64,000 nucleotides of DNA from Nesterenkonia muleiensis (GCF_003600155.1 NZ_QWLD01000032.1:1-64000), one strand, 5' to 3'. Shown: positions 1 to 9,435, counted from the first letter of the stretch. The notes: generated by a model not told the origin, from the sequence alone. Program-made: numbers and translations.

Positions 1-300
1 AACCCATCAGAGGCGGAACAGGGCACGCCCTAGCGGCTTGACGAAAACCATAGAGGCACCCCCGAATCAGCCCAGCAGAACACCGCAGAAGAAGAGCCCA
101 TCGGCCCCGAAAACTACGGCACCTCAGCTACAGCCGAGGAAGGCCTCTGGGCCAGGAAAAGGCTGGGCAGGACGAGGATGACACGCCCAAGCCATACACA
201 CATTCTGGCCAATAACCCCCAATAACCCAGAAATGAGTGCACCCCCGTCCCCTTACTTCCCCTTGTTTTCGGGGTTTTTGGGAGGACGAGGGTGCGGTTG
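1..300. other. Left-edge region with no confident gene
   Basis: No complete gene is visible. The first plus-strand frame is open from base 1 to a TAG at 31-33 and again from 34 to a TAA at 223-225. The second stretch reads as a hydrophilic, Glu-rich peptide, which looks like the decayed or low-complexity tail of a plus-strand gene lying mostly to the left. A weak terminator-like element on the plus strand follows at 259-279. I cannot name the gene. Confidence 0.25.
259..279 (+). terminator. Weak terminator-like hairpin with T-run
   Basis: CCCC at 259-262 can pair with GGGG at 271-274 across an 8-nt loop, followed directly by TTTTT at 275-279. The stem is short, so this is only a candidate terminator for a plus-strand gene ending to the left, or a boundary facing the minus-strand tRNA-Glu. 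Confidence 0.3.
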
Positions 301-373
301 TGACCCCAGCGGGATTCGAACCCGCGTTACCGCCGTGAGAGGGCGGCGTACTAGGCCGCTATACGATGGGGCC
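301..373 (-). tRNA. tRNA-Glu (CUC)
   Basis: On the minus strand the 73 nt fold as a full cloverleaf. The 7-bp acceptor stem GGCCCCA pairs with TGGGGTC, with one G-U pair, and the discriminator is A. The T-arm carries GGTTCGAATCC, and the anticodon loop reads CTCTCAC, giving anticodon CUC. The CCA end is not encoded. It lies about 100 bp downstream of tRNA-Gln on the same strand and next to gltX, whose product charges it. Confidence 0.95.
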
Positions 374-436
374 CTATTCAGTTTGGAGGAATTTCCATCC
401 CTCATAAGTAATGCCCCCGTCTCCGGGAGCTTGGAT

Positions 437-466
437 AGCCTATCAGGCCATCTGTCTGATGTTCAA
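437..466 (-). promoter_or_regulatory. Candidate promoter for tRNA-Glu
   Basis: On the minus strand TTGAAC (466-461) is followed after 18 nt by TAGGCT (442-437), about 64 nt before the mature 5' end of tRNA-Glu. It has the same 18-nt spacing as the candidate promoter of the neighbouring tRNA-Gln, so the two tRNAs may be transcribed separately. Confidence 0.4.
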
Positions 467-475
467 ATCAGAGCG

Positions 476-547
476 CTGGGCTACTAGGACTCGAACCTAG
501 AACGACGGTACCAGAAACCGCTGTGTTGCCAATTACACCATAGCCCA
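476..547 (-). tRNA. tRNA-Gln (CUG)
   Basis: On the minus strand the 72 nt form a cloverleaf. Acceptor TGGGCTA pairs with TAGCCCA, the discriminator is G, and the T-arm contains GGTTCGAGTCC. The anticodon stem closes with a G-U pair and the loop TTCTGGT gives anticodon CUG. No CCA is encoded. It lies 78 bp downstream of the gltX stop codon on the same strand. Confidence 0.95.
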
Positions 548-581
548 ATGCTTTCCGGCCCAGCCGGGGCAACAGCACTCA

Positions 582-611
582 ATCCTACAGCACGCTGTGA
601 CCGGACAACAA
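582..611 (-). promoter_or_regulatory. Candidate promoter for tRNA-Gln
   Basis: Minus-strand TTGTTG (611-606), an 18-nt spacer, then TAGGAT (587-582), placing a start about 28 nt before the tRNA-Gln 5' end. It lies just after the gltX stop codon. Confidence 0.45.
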
Positions 612-625
612 CTCAGTGGTGAGAA

Positions 626-2161
626 TCAGCCCCGCACCTCGACCAGGTCGCGGAAACGAGCGATCCGCTTCAGCGAGGACTCACGTCCCAGCAGTTCCAT
701 GGACTCGAACAGCGGCGGTGAGACTCTGCGCCCGGACACCGCTGAGCGCACGGCGCCGAAAGCCTTGCGAGGTTTGAGCCCCAGGCCATCGATCAGCGCC
801 TGACGCAAAGCGGCCTCGATGTTCTCCGTGTTCCAGTCCGGCTGGGCAACACTCTCCAGAGCCGAGCTGGCGGCGTCGAGCGTCTCCAGGACCTGATCCC
901 CCAGTCCGCTGTAAGCCTTCTCCTCGATCTCCAGGGCCTCGTCGGGCACTAAGAGGAAAGCCATCATATCCGCGCCCTCGGCCAGCAGGGCGATGCGCTC
1001 CTGCACCAGCGGGGCGGCACCGTCGAGCAGTTCGGCTTCGCGCTCTGAGAGCTCCTCCCCGACCAGCCCCAGAGCACGCAGATACGGCACCAGACGGTCT
1101 CGGAAGTCCTGAGCTTCGAGCTTGCGGATGTGGGTGCCGTTGATCGCCTCGGCCTTCTTCACATCAAACCGTGCGGGGTTGCCGAGCACATCGGCGATGT
1201 CGAAGTTCGCCACCAACTCCTCCACGGTGAAGATGTCCTCATCAGCAGACAACGACCATCCCAGCAGGGCCAAATAGTTCAGCAGGCCCTCCCGGATGAA
1301 CCCGCGGTCACGGTGGTGGAAGAGATTCGACTCCGGGTCCCGCTTGGAGAGCTTCTTGTTCCCCTCCCCCATCACATAGGGGAGGTGCCCGAAGGCCGGC
1401 AGGTATTTGGCCACGCCCACGGCGTAGAGGGCGCGGTAGAGGGCGATCTGGCGCGGTGTTGATGACAGCAGGTCTTCTCCGCGCAGCACATGGGTGATTT
1501 CCATGAGCGCGTCATCTACTGGGTTGACCAGGGTGTAGAGCGGCTGGCCGGTGGCGCGGACCACCACGAAGTCCGGGGTGGAGCCGGCCTTGAAGGTGAT
1601 CTCTCCCCGCACAAGATCAGTGAAGGTGATGTCCTCATCCGGCATGCGCAGCCGCAGCACCGGCTCCCGGCCCTCGGCCCGGAAGGCGGCGATCTGATCG
1701 GCGGTCAGCTCGCGGTCGTAGTTGTCATAGCCCAGCTTGGGGTCACGCCCTGCCGCCTTGTGACGCTCCTCGACCTCGGCCGGTGAGGAGTAGGACTCAT
1801 AGATGAACCCTGCCTCGGCCAGCTTGGCGATCACGTCCTGGTAGATCTCTCTGCGTGCTGACTGCCGGTAGGGCTGGTGCGGTCCACCGACCTCAGCGCC
1901 TTCGTCCCAGTCGATGCCCAGCCAGCCCAGTGCCTCCAACAGTTGGTGGTAGGAGTCCTCGGTATCGCGGGCCGCATCAGTGTCCTCGACCCGGAAGATC
2001 AGCTTCCCGCCGGTGTGCCGGGCGTAGGCCCAGTTGAACAGTGCGGTGCGGATCAGTCCCACATGCGGGGTGCCGGTGGGTGAGGGGCAGAAGCGAACAC
2101 GCACCGGTGTGGTGGTCTCCACAGCCGGGATGTCACGGGGAGCAGCAGCGGGGGTACTCAT
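626..2161 (-). CDS. gltX: Glutamyl-tRNA synthetase
   Basis: Class I aminoacyl-tRNA synthetase that attaches glutamate to tRNA-Glu in the cytosol. In actinobacteria, which generally lack a glutaminyl-tRNA synthetase, it is normally non-discriminating and also loads tRNA-Gln for GatCAB to amidate. The HIGH-type motif is PHVG at residues 32-35, the KMSKS-type motif is KLSKR at about 270-274, and the helical anticodon-binding domain follows. The 511-aa length is normal. The ATG at 2161 has GGAGAA upstream; a longer reading to 2320 would run into the FAH gene and adds non-conserved sequence. It lies downstream of the FAH gene in a probable two-gene operon and is followed by tRNA-Gln and tRNA-Glu. 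Confidence 0.97.
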   Translation of the reverse strand: MSTPAAAPRDIPAVETTTPVRVRFCPSPTGTPHVGLIRTALFNWAYARHTGGKLIFRVEDTDAARDTEDSYHQLLEALGWLGIDWDEGAEVGGPHQPYRQSARREIYQDVIAKLAEAGFIYESYSSPAEVEERHKAAGRDPKLGYDNYDRELTADQIAAFRAEGREPVLRLRMPDEDITFTDLVRGEITFKAGSTPDFVVVRATGQPLYTLVNPVDDALMEITHVLRGEDLLSSTPRQIALYRALYAVGVAKYLPAFGHLPYVMGEGNKKLSKRDPESNLFHHRDRGFIREGLLNYLALLGWSLSADEDIFTVEELVANFDIADVLGNPARFDVKKAEAINGTHIRKLEAQDFRDRLVPYLRALGLVGEELSEREAELLDGAAPLVQERIALLAEGADMMAFLLVPDEALEIEEKAYSGLGDQVLETLDAASSALESVAQPDWNTENIEAALRQALIDGLGLKPRKAFGAVRSAVSGRRVSPPLFESMELLGRESSLKRIARFRDLVEVRG

Positions 2162-2210
2162 GGTCAGGTGGGGTTCTCCTTGGAAGGTGAGGTCAGGCGT
2201 CGTCGTCTGC

Positions 2211-2984
2211 TCAGGCGCGGAAGGTGTTGAGGAGGGTGCCGATGCCCTCGATCTCGGCCTCAAAGGTGTCCCCGTCGGAGAGCAGACCCACCCCGGCCGG
2301 GGTGCCGGTGAGGATGACATCGCCGGGCAGCAGGGTCATCGCCTGGGAGATGTAGGAGACCAGCTCGGCCACGCCGAAGATCATCTGCGAGGTGTTCCCG
2401 TCCTGAACGGTGGTGCCGTTGTGCGTGCCAGTGATGCGCAGCGCCTCCGGGTCCAGCTCGGTCTCGATCCAGGGGCCCAGCGGCGCAGAGCCGTCGAAGC
2501 CCTTGGCCCGGGCCCATTGGTTGTCAGAGCGCTGAGCGTCGCGTGCGGTGAGGTCATTGGCCACGGTGTAGCCGAAGATGACCTCCGGCACCCGTTCCAG
2601 GGGCACGTCCTTACAGATCCGGCCGATCACCACGGCCATCTCGGCCTCATAGCTGACCTGATCCGAGAAGCTGGGCAGGGTCACCGGCTCATCGGGCCCG
2701 ACGACAGCGGTGTTGGGCATCAGGAACAGCAGCGGGCTGCTCGGCAGCCCACCACCCATCTCCTCAGCGTGGGCGGCGTAGTTCTTGCCCACTCCGACCA
2801 GTTTGGAGCGCGGGATGATCGGGGCGACCAGCCGGACGTCGTCGAGCTGATGAGTCTGCCCGCTCTCCTGAATGCCCTGATAGAAGGGGTCCCCGGTCAG
2901 CTGGGTGATGATCTCTTCACCGGGCTCGCCGGTGACCACTCCGTAGACGGGGTCGGAATCGGTGACGAATCGTGCAATGCGCAT
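2211..2984 (-). CDS. Fumarylacetoacetate hydrolase family protein
   Basis: 257-aa member of the FAH superfamily. These are metal-dependent enzymes that hydrolyse or isomerise C-C bonds in oxo-acids, such as fumarylpyruvate hydrolase or HHDD isomerase; some are oxaloacetate decarboxylases. Visible signatures are the [13 protein letters not shown] segment around residues 65-77 and the metal-binding [10 protein letters not shown] stretch about 50 residues later. The natural substrate cannot be told from sequence. It is followed by gltX after about 50 bp. No ribosome-binding site precedes the ATG; a minus-strand GATAGA at 2998-2993 suggests a very short or absent leader. Confidence 0.9.
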   Translation of the reverse strand: MRIARFVTDSDPVYGVVTGEPGEEIITQLTGDPFYQGIQESGQTHQLDDVRLVAPIIPRSKLVGVGKNYAAHAEEMGGGLPSSPLLFLMPNTAVVGPDEPVTLPSFSDQVSYEAEMAVVIGRICKDVPLERVPEVIFGYTVANDLTARDAQRSDNQWARAKGFDGSAPLGPWIETELDPEALRITGTHNGTTVQDGNTSQMIFGVAELVSYISQAMTLLPGDVILTGTPAGVGLLSDGDTFEAEIEGIGTLLNTFRA

Positions 2985-2992
2985 GAAGACAC

Positions 2993-3080
2993 TCTATCGT
3001 TTTGGGACTGACCAGTTCCCATTGTGGAACTGGCGGGATCCCATTTGGGCGTTGGCCCGCTGACTCTCTGGCAAGATAGT
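2993..3080. promoter_or_regulatory. Divergent promoter with inverted repeat
   Basis: On the plus strand TTGGCC (3052-3057), a 17-nt spacer and GATAGT (3075-3080) end 4 nt before the ATG at 3085, so that mRNA should be leaderless. On the minus strand GATAGA (2998-2993) lies 8 nt before the ATG at 2984. Between them a perfect 8-bp inverted repeat, CCAGTTCC (3012-3019) and GGAACTGG (3026-3033) with a 6-nt loop, could be an operator shared by both genes. Confidence 0.45.
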
Positions 3081-3084
3081 TGCT

Positions 3085-4827
3085 ATGAGCAACGATTCTT
3101 CTGCCCCACGTGGTCCCGCCCGCACTCCCCGACAACTGGCCGATCAGTTCGTCCATGGGCTCGCCGAGCTCGAGCCCGCAGTGGCCACTATGCTCGGCCT
3201 GCGCCCAGGCGACGACCGGATGCCGGACTTCTCCCCCGCCGCGGCCACAGCCCGCGCGGAGCTGGGACGGCGGGTGCTGGCGGAGTTGGACGCCTTGGAA
3301 GCAGCCTCCGGTGCCCAGGGCTCAGGGGCTGGCGGCTTCGATGAGGTGGAGGACCGATGCGCCAGGCTGCTGCGCCAGAAGATCGGCGTGGAGCTGGAAG
3401 CCTACGAGTCCGGCGAGAGCCTGCTGGTGCTGCGGAACATCGCTTCACCCATCCACAACGCCCGTTCTCTGTTCCTGATGATGCCGGCCGGCACTGATGC
3501 GGACTGGTCAGTGATCGCCCGCCGCCTGGCCGCCTTCCCGCAGAGCTATGACTCGCTGATCGAGACCCTGGAGGAGGGACGGCGCTTAGGCCTCACCTCA
3601 GCGCCACGCCAGGTGGAGACCATCATCACTCAGTTGGATGCCTGGCTGACCGGCGGGCCGGGACAAAGCGGACACCCCAGCTGGTTCCACGAGTTCGTGG
3701 CCGGCGGCCCGGACTCTCTGCGCACCGACCTGGACAGAACCGCCGACGACGCCGCGGCAGCCGTGGCGTCGATGCAGCGCTATCTGCGCGATACCTACCT
3801 CCCCGCCGCCCAGGGGACCCCCGATGCTGCCGGCCGGGAACGCTATCTGCTCAACACCCGCCGGTTCATGGGGGCCAGCATCGACCCCGAGGAGGTCTAT
3901 GCCTGGGGCTGGCAGGAGTTCACGAGGATCGACGCCGAGATGCGAGAACTGGCCGAGCAGATCAGGCCGGGCGCCACCCCGGTGGAGGCCATGGCCTGGT
4001 TGGATGAGCACGGCCGCCGGGTGGAGGGTGTCGAGGAGGTCCGCGACTGGCTGCAGAACATGATGGACAACGCCATCGCCGAGCTCGACGGCACGCATTT
4101 CGACATCGCCGAGCCGATCAAGGAGGTGGAGGCGATGATCGCGCCCTCGGGCTCAGCGGCTGCCCCGTACTACACCCGCCCGTCAGTGGACTTCTCGCGC
4201 CCGGGCCGCACGTGGCTGCCCACGCTGGGGCGGACCGTGTTCCCGATCTACGACCTGGTCTCCACCTGGTATCACGAGGGCGTGCCGGGCCATCACCTGC
4301 AGTTCGCCCAGTGGGCGCATGTCTCCGGGGAGCTTTCCATCTACCAGACCACCCTGGGTTCCTCCTCCGGGATGACCGAGGGCTGGGCGCTCTATGCCGA
4401 ACGCTTGATGGACGAGCTGGAATATCTGGACCCCGAGGAACGGATGGGGTACCTGGACGCCCAGATGATGCGCGCCATCAGGGTCGTGATCGACATCGGC
4501 ATGCACTTGGAGCTGAGAATCCCGGAGGACTCCCCGCTCGCCGCAGAACAGACCTGGACCCCTGAGCTGGCCGGAGACTTCTTCGCCATGCATTCCGGGC
4601 GGCCGAAGGACTTCATCGACTCCGAGATTGTGCGCTATCTGGGCTGGCCCGGTCAGGCAATCAGCTACAAGCTCGGCGAGCGCGCCTGGCTCAACGGTCG
4701 TGAGGCCGCTCGCGCGGCCTATGAGTCACGCGGGGAGGACTTCGATCTGAAGGCCTGGCATATGAAGGCGCTGAGCCTGGGAGCCCTGGGCCTCGACGAT
4801 CTTGAAGAGGCTCTCGCTGACCTATAG
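3085..4827 (+). CDS. DUF885 family protein (putative metallopeptidase)
   Basis: 580-aa DUF885 protein. The family has gluzincin-like features and is assumed to be a zinc carboxypeptidase or peptidase, but few members are characterised. The key motif HEGVPGHH is at residues 397-404, followed by the EGWALYAERL segment starting at Glu432, matching the usual HExxxGHH and downstream Glu arrangement. There is no signal peptide, so it is probably cytoplasmic. The ATG at 3085 sits 4 nt after a -10 box, consistent with leaderless translation and the absence of a ribosome-binding site. Its stop is 1 bp from the convergent SDR gene. Confidence 0.9.
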   Translation: MSNDSSAPRGPARTPRQLADQFVHGLAELEPAVATMLGLRPGDDRMPDFSPAAATARAELGRRVLAELDALEAASGAQGSGAGGFDEVEDRCARLLRQKIGVELEAYESGESLLVLRNIASPIHNARSLFLMMPAGTDADWSVIARRLAAFPQSYDSLIETLEEGRRLGLTSAPRQVETIITQLDAWLTGGPGQSGHPSWFHEFVAGGPDSLRTDLDRTADDAAAAVASMQRYLRDTYLPAAQGTPDAAGRERYLLNTRRFMGASIDPEEVYAWGWQEFTRIDAEMRELAEQIRPGATPVEAMAWLDEHGRRVEGVEEVRDWLQNMMDNAIAELDGTHFDIAEPIKEVEAMIAPSGSAAAPYYTRPSVDFSRPGRTWLPTLGRTVFPIYDLVSTWYHEGVPGHHLQFAQWAHVSGELSIYQTTLGSSSGMTEGWALYAERLMDELEYLDPEERMGYLDAQMMRAIRVVIDIGMHLELRIPEDSPLAAEQTWTPELAGDFFAMHSGRPKDFIDSEIVRYLGWPGQAISYKLGERAWLNGREAARAAYESRGEDFDLKAWHMKALSLGALGLDDLEEALADL

Positions 4828-4828
4828 C

Positions 4829-5590
4829 TCACGGCCGCTGCCTGACCGGACGCACGATGATCTCATTGACGTCGACGCTCGGGTCAGCGTTGATCGCATA
4901 GCTGATCGCCTCGGCGATCGCTGAGGCAGGAATCGCGTTGGCGCGGTATTCTCGCATCGCTTCACGTGCCTGCGAGTCCGTGATGGTCTCCGCAAGTTCC
5001 GATTCGGTGACACCCGGGGTGATGGTGGTGACCCGAAGCGAAGGGTCGGATTCGATCCGCAAGCCTTCGCTGATCGCCCAGGCGGCATACTTGGTCGCAC
5101 AATAGACCGCTCCTGTGGGGACCACCTCATGCGCTCCGACTGAGGCCACGGTGATGATGTGGCCGGCTTCTTGCGCCCGCATGACCGGCTGCGCAGCAGC
5201 GATCCCATGGAGCACGCCGCGGATGTTCACATCGATCATCCAGTTCCATTCTTCGATTCTTCCCTCCGCCAGGGCGGATAACGGCATGACTCCGGCGTTG
5301 TTGATCATCACGTCCAACCGGCCGTAACGCTCGGTGACATGATCGACTGCTTTCTTGACGCTGTCTGCTTCGGTGACGTCCAGGTGCAGTGTCTCAGCGG
5401 TGCCACCGGCCTGTTGAATCCGGGCAGCCAGCTCCTTGAGCCGGTCGGCACGGCGAGCGCCGAGGACTACAGTGTGCCCGTCCTGGGCAAGCTGTTCGGC
5501 GGCAGCGGATCCGATGCCGCTGGAAGCTCCGGTGATGAGCACGGTCTTCGTTGTGTGAGCAGTATTTCCGGTCGCGGTATTTCTGATCAT
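4829..5590 (-). CDS. SDR family NAD(P)-dependent oxidoreductase
   Basis: 253-aa classical short-chain dehydrogenase. The nucleotide-binding motif is TGASSGIG near residue 18, NNAG is near residue 96, and the active-site YxxxK (YCATK) is present with an upstream Ser. The ATG at 5590 is chosen because GAAAGGAA lies just upstream; the open frame continues further but without a start signal. The substrate is unknown. It is divergent from an XRE/MmyB-like regulator, an arrangement common in actinobacteria in which the regulator controls the SDR gene. Confidence 0.92.
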   Translation of the reverse strand: MIRNTATGNTAHTTKTVLITGASSGIGSAAAEQLAQDGHTVVLGARRADRLKELAARIQQAGGTAETLHLDVTEADSVKKAVDHVTERYGRLDVMINNAGVMPLSALAEGRIEEWNWMIDVNIRGVLHGIAAAQPVMRAQEAGHIITVASVGAHEVVPTGAVYCATKYAAWAISEGLRIESDPSLRVTTITPGVTESELAETITDSQAREAMREYRANAIPASAIAEAISYAINADPSVDVNEIIVRPVRQRP

Positions 5591-5729
5591 GGCGTTCCTT
5601 TCTCGGTGGGACAGGCCCCACAATTCCGGGATCATCGCAGCCGGACCAGGCCGCACTCCACCTGGCTGCGCGAGAGGGGCTGTGGCAGGGCCAGGCTGAT
5701 CGCCGTGGTTCTGCCTAAGCTTGGTGAGC

Positions 5730-6632
5730 ATGGAGATCGGTGAGTACTTGCGCAGCCTGCGCGCACGGCTGGCGCCTGAGGCCCTCGGGCTGCCAGGGAC
5801 CGGGCACCGCCGCGTGACCGGGTTGCGTCGCGAAGAAGTCGCTGTGCTGGCGGGCATCAGCGTGGACTACTACCGCCGGCTGGAGCAGGGCCGGGAGCGA
5901 AATCCCTCCGCTCAGATCGTCGAATCCCTGGCCCGAGGCCTGAATCTCTCCGCGGAGGAACGGCGGCATCTGTTCAGACTGGCTGGCTATAGCCCGCCGG
6001 TCCAGGCAGCGGTCGACACGGTCCGGCCCGAACTCGCCCGGCTGCTCAGCCGCTGGCATGACCAGGCGGCCTTCGTACTCACGGGGACCCTCGATGTGCT
6101 GGTGCCGAACGCTGTAGCCCAGATGCTCTTCCATCCGCTGTCACAATCGAAGAATCTGGCCCGGATAGTATTCCTGGACCCGGCAGCCCAGACGTTCTAC
6201 CTGGATTGGGAACATGTCGCCCAGGACACCGTTGCAGTGCTGCGGCACAACTCCACCTTGGTCCCGGCAGCCAGCTTCGAGCCACTTGTTGAGGAGCTGA
6301 GCACAGCCAGCGATCACTTCCGCACGCTGTGGTCGCGCCAGCAGGTGCGTGGCAAGACCCATGCGGCCAAGCGGATGCGACACCCTGAGGTCGGCGAGCT
6401 GACCTTGGAGTTCACCGCCCTGGACATTCCAGGCACTCCGGGGCATCAGGTGGTGATCTATGACGCCGAACCGGGTACCTCCTCCGCAGAGTCCTTCGCC
6501 TTACTGCGGCTTCAGGCACACAGCACACATCTAGGGAGCACCGAGACCATTGACCTCTGCGCTGAGCATCACCGGAGCCCACGTCCACACCAACGCTGGG
6601 CAGACCAGCACAGGGCAGAGAGTTCAGACTGA
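5730..6632 (+). CDS. XRE-family regulator with MmyB-like ligand-binding domain
   Basis: About 300 aa. Residues 1-75 form an XRE helix-turn-helix typical of this family (RRARL-type start, LRREEVAVLAGISVDYY, LEQGRE), and the rest resembles the MmyB-like ligand-binding domain. It probably represses or activates the divergent SDR gene. The start is uncertain: ATG 5730, GTG 5724 and TTG 5721 are all in frame and none has a good ribosome-binding site. The C-terminus overlaps the next gene by 83 bp, which is long; the last 30 residues look poorly conserved. Confidence 0.85.
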   Translation: MEIGEYLRSLRARLAPEALGLPGTGHRRVTGLRREEVAVLAGISVDYYRRLEQGRERNPSAQIVESLARGLNLSAEERRHLFRLAGYSPPVQAAVDTVRPELARLLSRWHDQAAFVLTGTLDVLVPNAVAQMLFHPLSQSKNLARIVFLDPAAQTFYLDWEHVAQDTVAVLRHNSTLVPAASFEPLVEELSTASDHFRTLWSRQQVRGKTHAAKRMRHPEVGELTLEFTALDIPGTPGHQVVIYDAEPGTSSAESFALLRLQAHSTHLGSTETIDLCAEHHRSPRPHQRWADQHRAESSD

Positions 6633-7197
6633 TCTGCAGGTAGTAGGAACCCGCATCTCAATCCATGAGATCTCGCAGGATTCTGCATATCTGATCAATG
6701 CCGCAGGAGCCTCAGTGGTGCCACTACTGGTCAACACCGTTTTCGAGGATCCTGAGCCACCGGCGCCGGACGCCTTCGATCTGAAGCCCGGCAGGCCCGC
6801 AACCTTCGCAGTGGTCAGGGGCAGGGTCAGCAGCGCCCAGATCACACAGATGCTGGTGGTCCAGCCGCAGGACCTTGTGGCCCTCGTCATCGACGGAGAG
6901 CTCATCGCCTTCGCTGGCGCACCACAGAGGGCAGCGGGCACCGACAGGCTGGACACCGGCGATCCGCGGCTGGGTCCGTGGACCGACAGGCGGCGTGCAA
7001 TGACCCAGTATCTGACTCAGGACGGACGCTACACCGAAACGCGCAATGGGCGTCGCCATGCCTACACCGGACACTTCTGGCTCAACGGGGATCGCATCAC
7101 GTATCTGGACGACACCGGGTTCTGGGCATTCGGCCAGTATCACCGAGGAGTGCTCCACCACGCCGGATATATCCTGCGCCCGGGTGAGTCAGGATAA
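6550..7197 (+). CDS. Atu4866 domain-containing protein
   Basis: 215 aa. The C-terminal part, about residues 143-211, matches the Atu4866 domain: a GRYTETRNGR segment, a YLDDTGFWA strand and GVLHHAGY. This is a small beta-rich domain of unknown function. The N-terminal 140 residues resemble the composite (non-catalytic) part of an amidohydrolase, with an LKPGRPATFAVVRG-like strand, but no metal-binding catalytic core is present. The TTG start is supported by AGGGAGC 8 nt upstream. It overlaps the upstream regulator and is probably co-transcribed with it. Confidence 0.75.
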   Translation: MTSALSITGAHVHTNAGQTSTGQRVQTDLQVVGTRISIHEISQDSAYLINAAGASVVPLLVNTVFEDPEPPAPDAFDLKPGRPATFAVVRGRVSSAQITQMLVVQPQDLVALVIDGELIAFAGAPQRAAGTDRLDTGDPRLGPWTDRRRAMTQYLTQDGRYTETRNGRRHAYTGHFWLNGDRITYLDDTGFWAFGQYHRGVLHHAGYILRPGESG

Positions 7198-7200
7198 GAC

Positions 7201-8277
7201 TCAACCCAGCTTGTGGAGCCAGCCGTGCCGGTCCTCGACGGTGCCGGTCTGGATGCCCAACAGCTCATCGCGGATAGCCTGGGTCACCTCACCGGTGCCG
7301 GTGGAGGCGATGCTCTTGTCCCCGTCGACCAGCTCGCCGATCGGAGTGATGACTGCGGCGGTGCCGCAGGCGAAGACCTCGGTGATGGTGCCGTCGCTGA
7401 CCCCTCGGTCCCATTCGTCCAGGGTGATCCGCCGTTCTTCCACTTTGAGACCACGGTCCTTGGCCAGCTGGATGACTGAGGAGCGGGTGATGCCCTCCAG
7501 GATGGTCCCGGTGAGCTCGGGGGTCAGCAGTCGCCCGTCATTGGTGACCAGGAAGACGTTCATGCCGCCGAGCTCTTCGATGGCGTTCTCATGCAGAGGG
7601 TCCAGGAACAGCACCTGCTGACAGCCGTTGTCAGCCGCCTGCTGCTGGGCCACCAAAGAGCCCGCGTAGTTGCCGCCGGTCTTGGCCGCGCCGGTGCCGC
7701 CCGGTGCGGCACGCACATAGTCGCGGGAGACCCAGATCCGCACCGGCTTGAGCTCTCCGCCGAAGTAGTTGCCGGCCGGGGAGGCGATGACACGGTAGCT
7801 GACCTCGTGGGCCGGCCGGACCCCGAGGAAGGCCTCGGAGGCGAACATGAAGGGACGCAGGTAGAGGGCCTCCCCGTCACCGGAAGGCACCCAGGCCTTG
7901 TCGACTGCCACCAGCTGCTCCAGGGACTCGATGAACAGCTGCTCGTCCAGCTCCGGCAGGGCAAGCCGGCGGGCGGAGGTGTTCATCCGCGCCGCATTGG
8001 CCTCAGGCCGGAAGGTGTAGATGCTGCCGTCAGCGTGCCGGTAGGCCTTCATCCCTTCGAAGACCTCCTGGGCGTAGTGCAGCACACTGGCTGCGGGATC
8101 CAGGCTGATCGGGCCGTAGGGCTCCACCCGCGGGTTGGTCCAGCCATCCTGCAGCGTCCAGTCGATCACTGCGGTGTGGTCGGTGAAGTTGGTGCCGAAT
8201 CCGGGATCCTTGAGGATCTCAGCGATCTGCTCCAGCGCGGTCGGGCTGGGGTGCTCGGTGTAGGAGAAGGCTGTCAT
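7201..8277 (-). CDS. ilvE: Branched-chain amino acid aminotransferase
   Basis: 358-aa class IV PLP aminotransferase that interconverts valine, leucine and isoleucine with their 2-oxo acids using glutamate/2-oxoglutarate. The PLP lysine is Lys199 in [13 protein letters not shown], and the [10 protein letters not shown] segment near residue 71-80 is typical of the type II (mitochondrial-like) BCAT subgroup. It starts 52 bp downstream of leuB on the same strand, so the two probably form an operon. The stop codon almost abuts the convergent Atu4866 gene. Confidence 0.97.
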   Translation of the reverse strand: MTAFSYTEHPSPTALEQIAEILKDPGFGTNFTDHTAVIDWTLQDGWTNPRVEPYGPISLDPAASVLHYAQEVFEGMKAYRHADGSIYTFRPEANAARMNTSARRLALPELDEQLFIESLEQLVAVDKAWVPSGDGEALYLRPFMFASEAFLGVRPAHEVSYRVIASPAGNYFGGELKPVRIWVSRDYVRAAPGGTGAAKTGGNYAGSLVAQQQAADNGCQQVLFLDPLHENAIEELGGMNVFLVTNDGRLLTPELTGTILEGITRSSVIQLAKDRGLKVEERRITLDEWDRGVSDGTITEVFACGTAAVITPIGELVDGDKSIASTGTGEVTQAIRDELLGIQTGTVEDRHGWLHKLG

Positions 8278-8328
8278 CTGCGGTCCCTTCAGCTGATGCG
8301 GGCGGGTGTGTGGAAAGTCTAACGGTGC

Positions 8329-9417
8329 TCAGGCTGCGGGCAAGGCCCCGGCAGTGCTGCGGACGGCGGCCACATAGGCCTCACCTTTCTCCACGGTGCT
8401 CAAGCTGGTGCCTGACCCCTGTTCGGCCCAGCGGGTCAGCTGGCTGTGCACCGCCTGCTCGATCCGCTCCGCCGCGGAACTCAGACCGAGGTGATCGAGC
8501 ATCAGTGCGGCGGAGAGCACCGCCGCGGTGGGGTCGGCGACGCCCTTGCCCGCGATGTCCGGGGCCGAGCCGTGCACCGGCTCGAACATGGACGGGGCGC
8601 TGGAGTCCACATTGATCGAGGCGGAGGGGGAGAGCCCGATGCCGCCGGTGACAGCCCCGGCCAAGTCGGTCAGGATGTCACCGAAGAGGTTGTCGGTGAC
8701 GATGACGTCGAAGCGTTGGGGGTCGGCGACCATATGGATGGTGGCCGCATCCACATGCATATAGTCCCAGGTGACCTCTGGGTATTCGGCGGCGATACCC
8801 TCCACAGTGCGCCGCCAGAGACCACCGGCATGGGTGAGCACATTGTGCTTGTGCACCAGGGTCAGCTTCCCGCGACGGGCCTGTGCCCGCTCAAAGGCAT
8901 CGACAACGACGCGGCGGACACCGTGGGCGGTGTTCAAGGAGACTTCAGTGGCGATCTCCTGCGGCGTGCCTGTGCGCAGAGTTCCCCCGTTGCCCACATA
9001 GGGACCTTCGGTGCCCTCACGGACCACCACGAAGTCGAACGCCTCATCGGAGGCCAACGGGGTGGTGACCCCAGGGTAGGTCTTCGAGGGCCGAAGGTTC
9101 ACCGCGTGGTCGAGCTCGAAGCGCAGCTTCAGCAGCAGGTCACGTTCGATCACTCCGGAGGGGATGCGCTTGTCCTGCGGGTCGGCGCCGACGGCGCCGA
9201 AGAGGATCGCATCGTGGGTGCGCAACCTCTCCAGGGTCTCGTCGTCGAGCGTCTCGCCGGTCTGCACCCAGTGGCCGGTGCCCAGGGTGTATTCGGTGTA
9301 GCTGAGGGCGACGTCGTTGTCCGTCAGTGCTGCGTCGAGGACCTTGCGGGCCTCAGCGACCACCTCCGGGCCGATGCCGTCGCCGCCGATCACCGCGATG
9401 TTAAAAGTTGATGTCAT
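8329..9417 (-). CDS. leuB: 3-isopropylmalate dehydrogenase
   Basis: 362 aa. It oxidises and decarboxylates (2R,3S)-3-isopropylmalate to 2-oxoisocaproate with NAD+ in leucine synthesis. The N-terminal [10 protein letters not shown] motif, [15 protein letters not shown], the [10 protein letters not shown] metal-binding Asp region and [14 protein letters not shown] are all present. The ATG at 9417 follows a GGAGAC ribosome-binding site. Upstream of ilvE, it is the true leucine-pathway enzyme, in contrast to the paralogue at 22309-23454. Confidence 0.96.
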   Translation of the reverse strand: MTSTFNIAVIGGDGIGPEVVAEARKVLDAALTDNDVALSYTEYTLGTGHWVQTGETLDDETLERLRTHDAILFGAVGADPQDKRIPSGVIERDLLLKLRFELDHAVNLRPSKTYPGVTTPLASDEAFDFVVVREGTEGPYVGNGGTLRTGTPQEIATEVSLNTAHGVRRVVVDAFERAQARRGKLTLVHKHNVLTHAGGLWRRTVEGIAAEYPEVTWDYMHVDAATIHMVADPQRFDVIVTDNLFGDILTDLAGAVTGGIGLSPSASINVDSSAPSMFEPVHGSAPDIAGKGVADPTAAVLSAALMLDHLGLSSAAERIEQAVHSQLTRWAEQGSGTSLSTVEKGEAYVAAVRSTAGALPAA

Positions 9418-9435
9418 AGGGTCTCCTCACTCGAA

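Noticed and set aside
2034-3011. 325-codon open frame on the plus strand opposite gltX and the FAH gene
   Set aside because: Antisense to two clearly conserved genes; the translation has no domain pattern and is a by-product of high GC in the third codon position.
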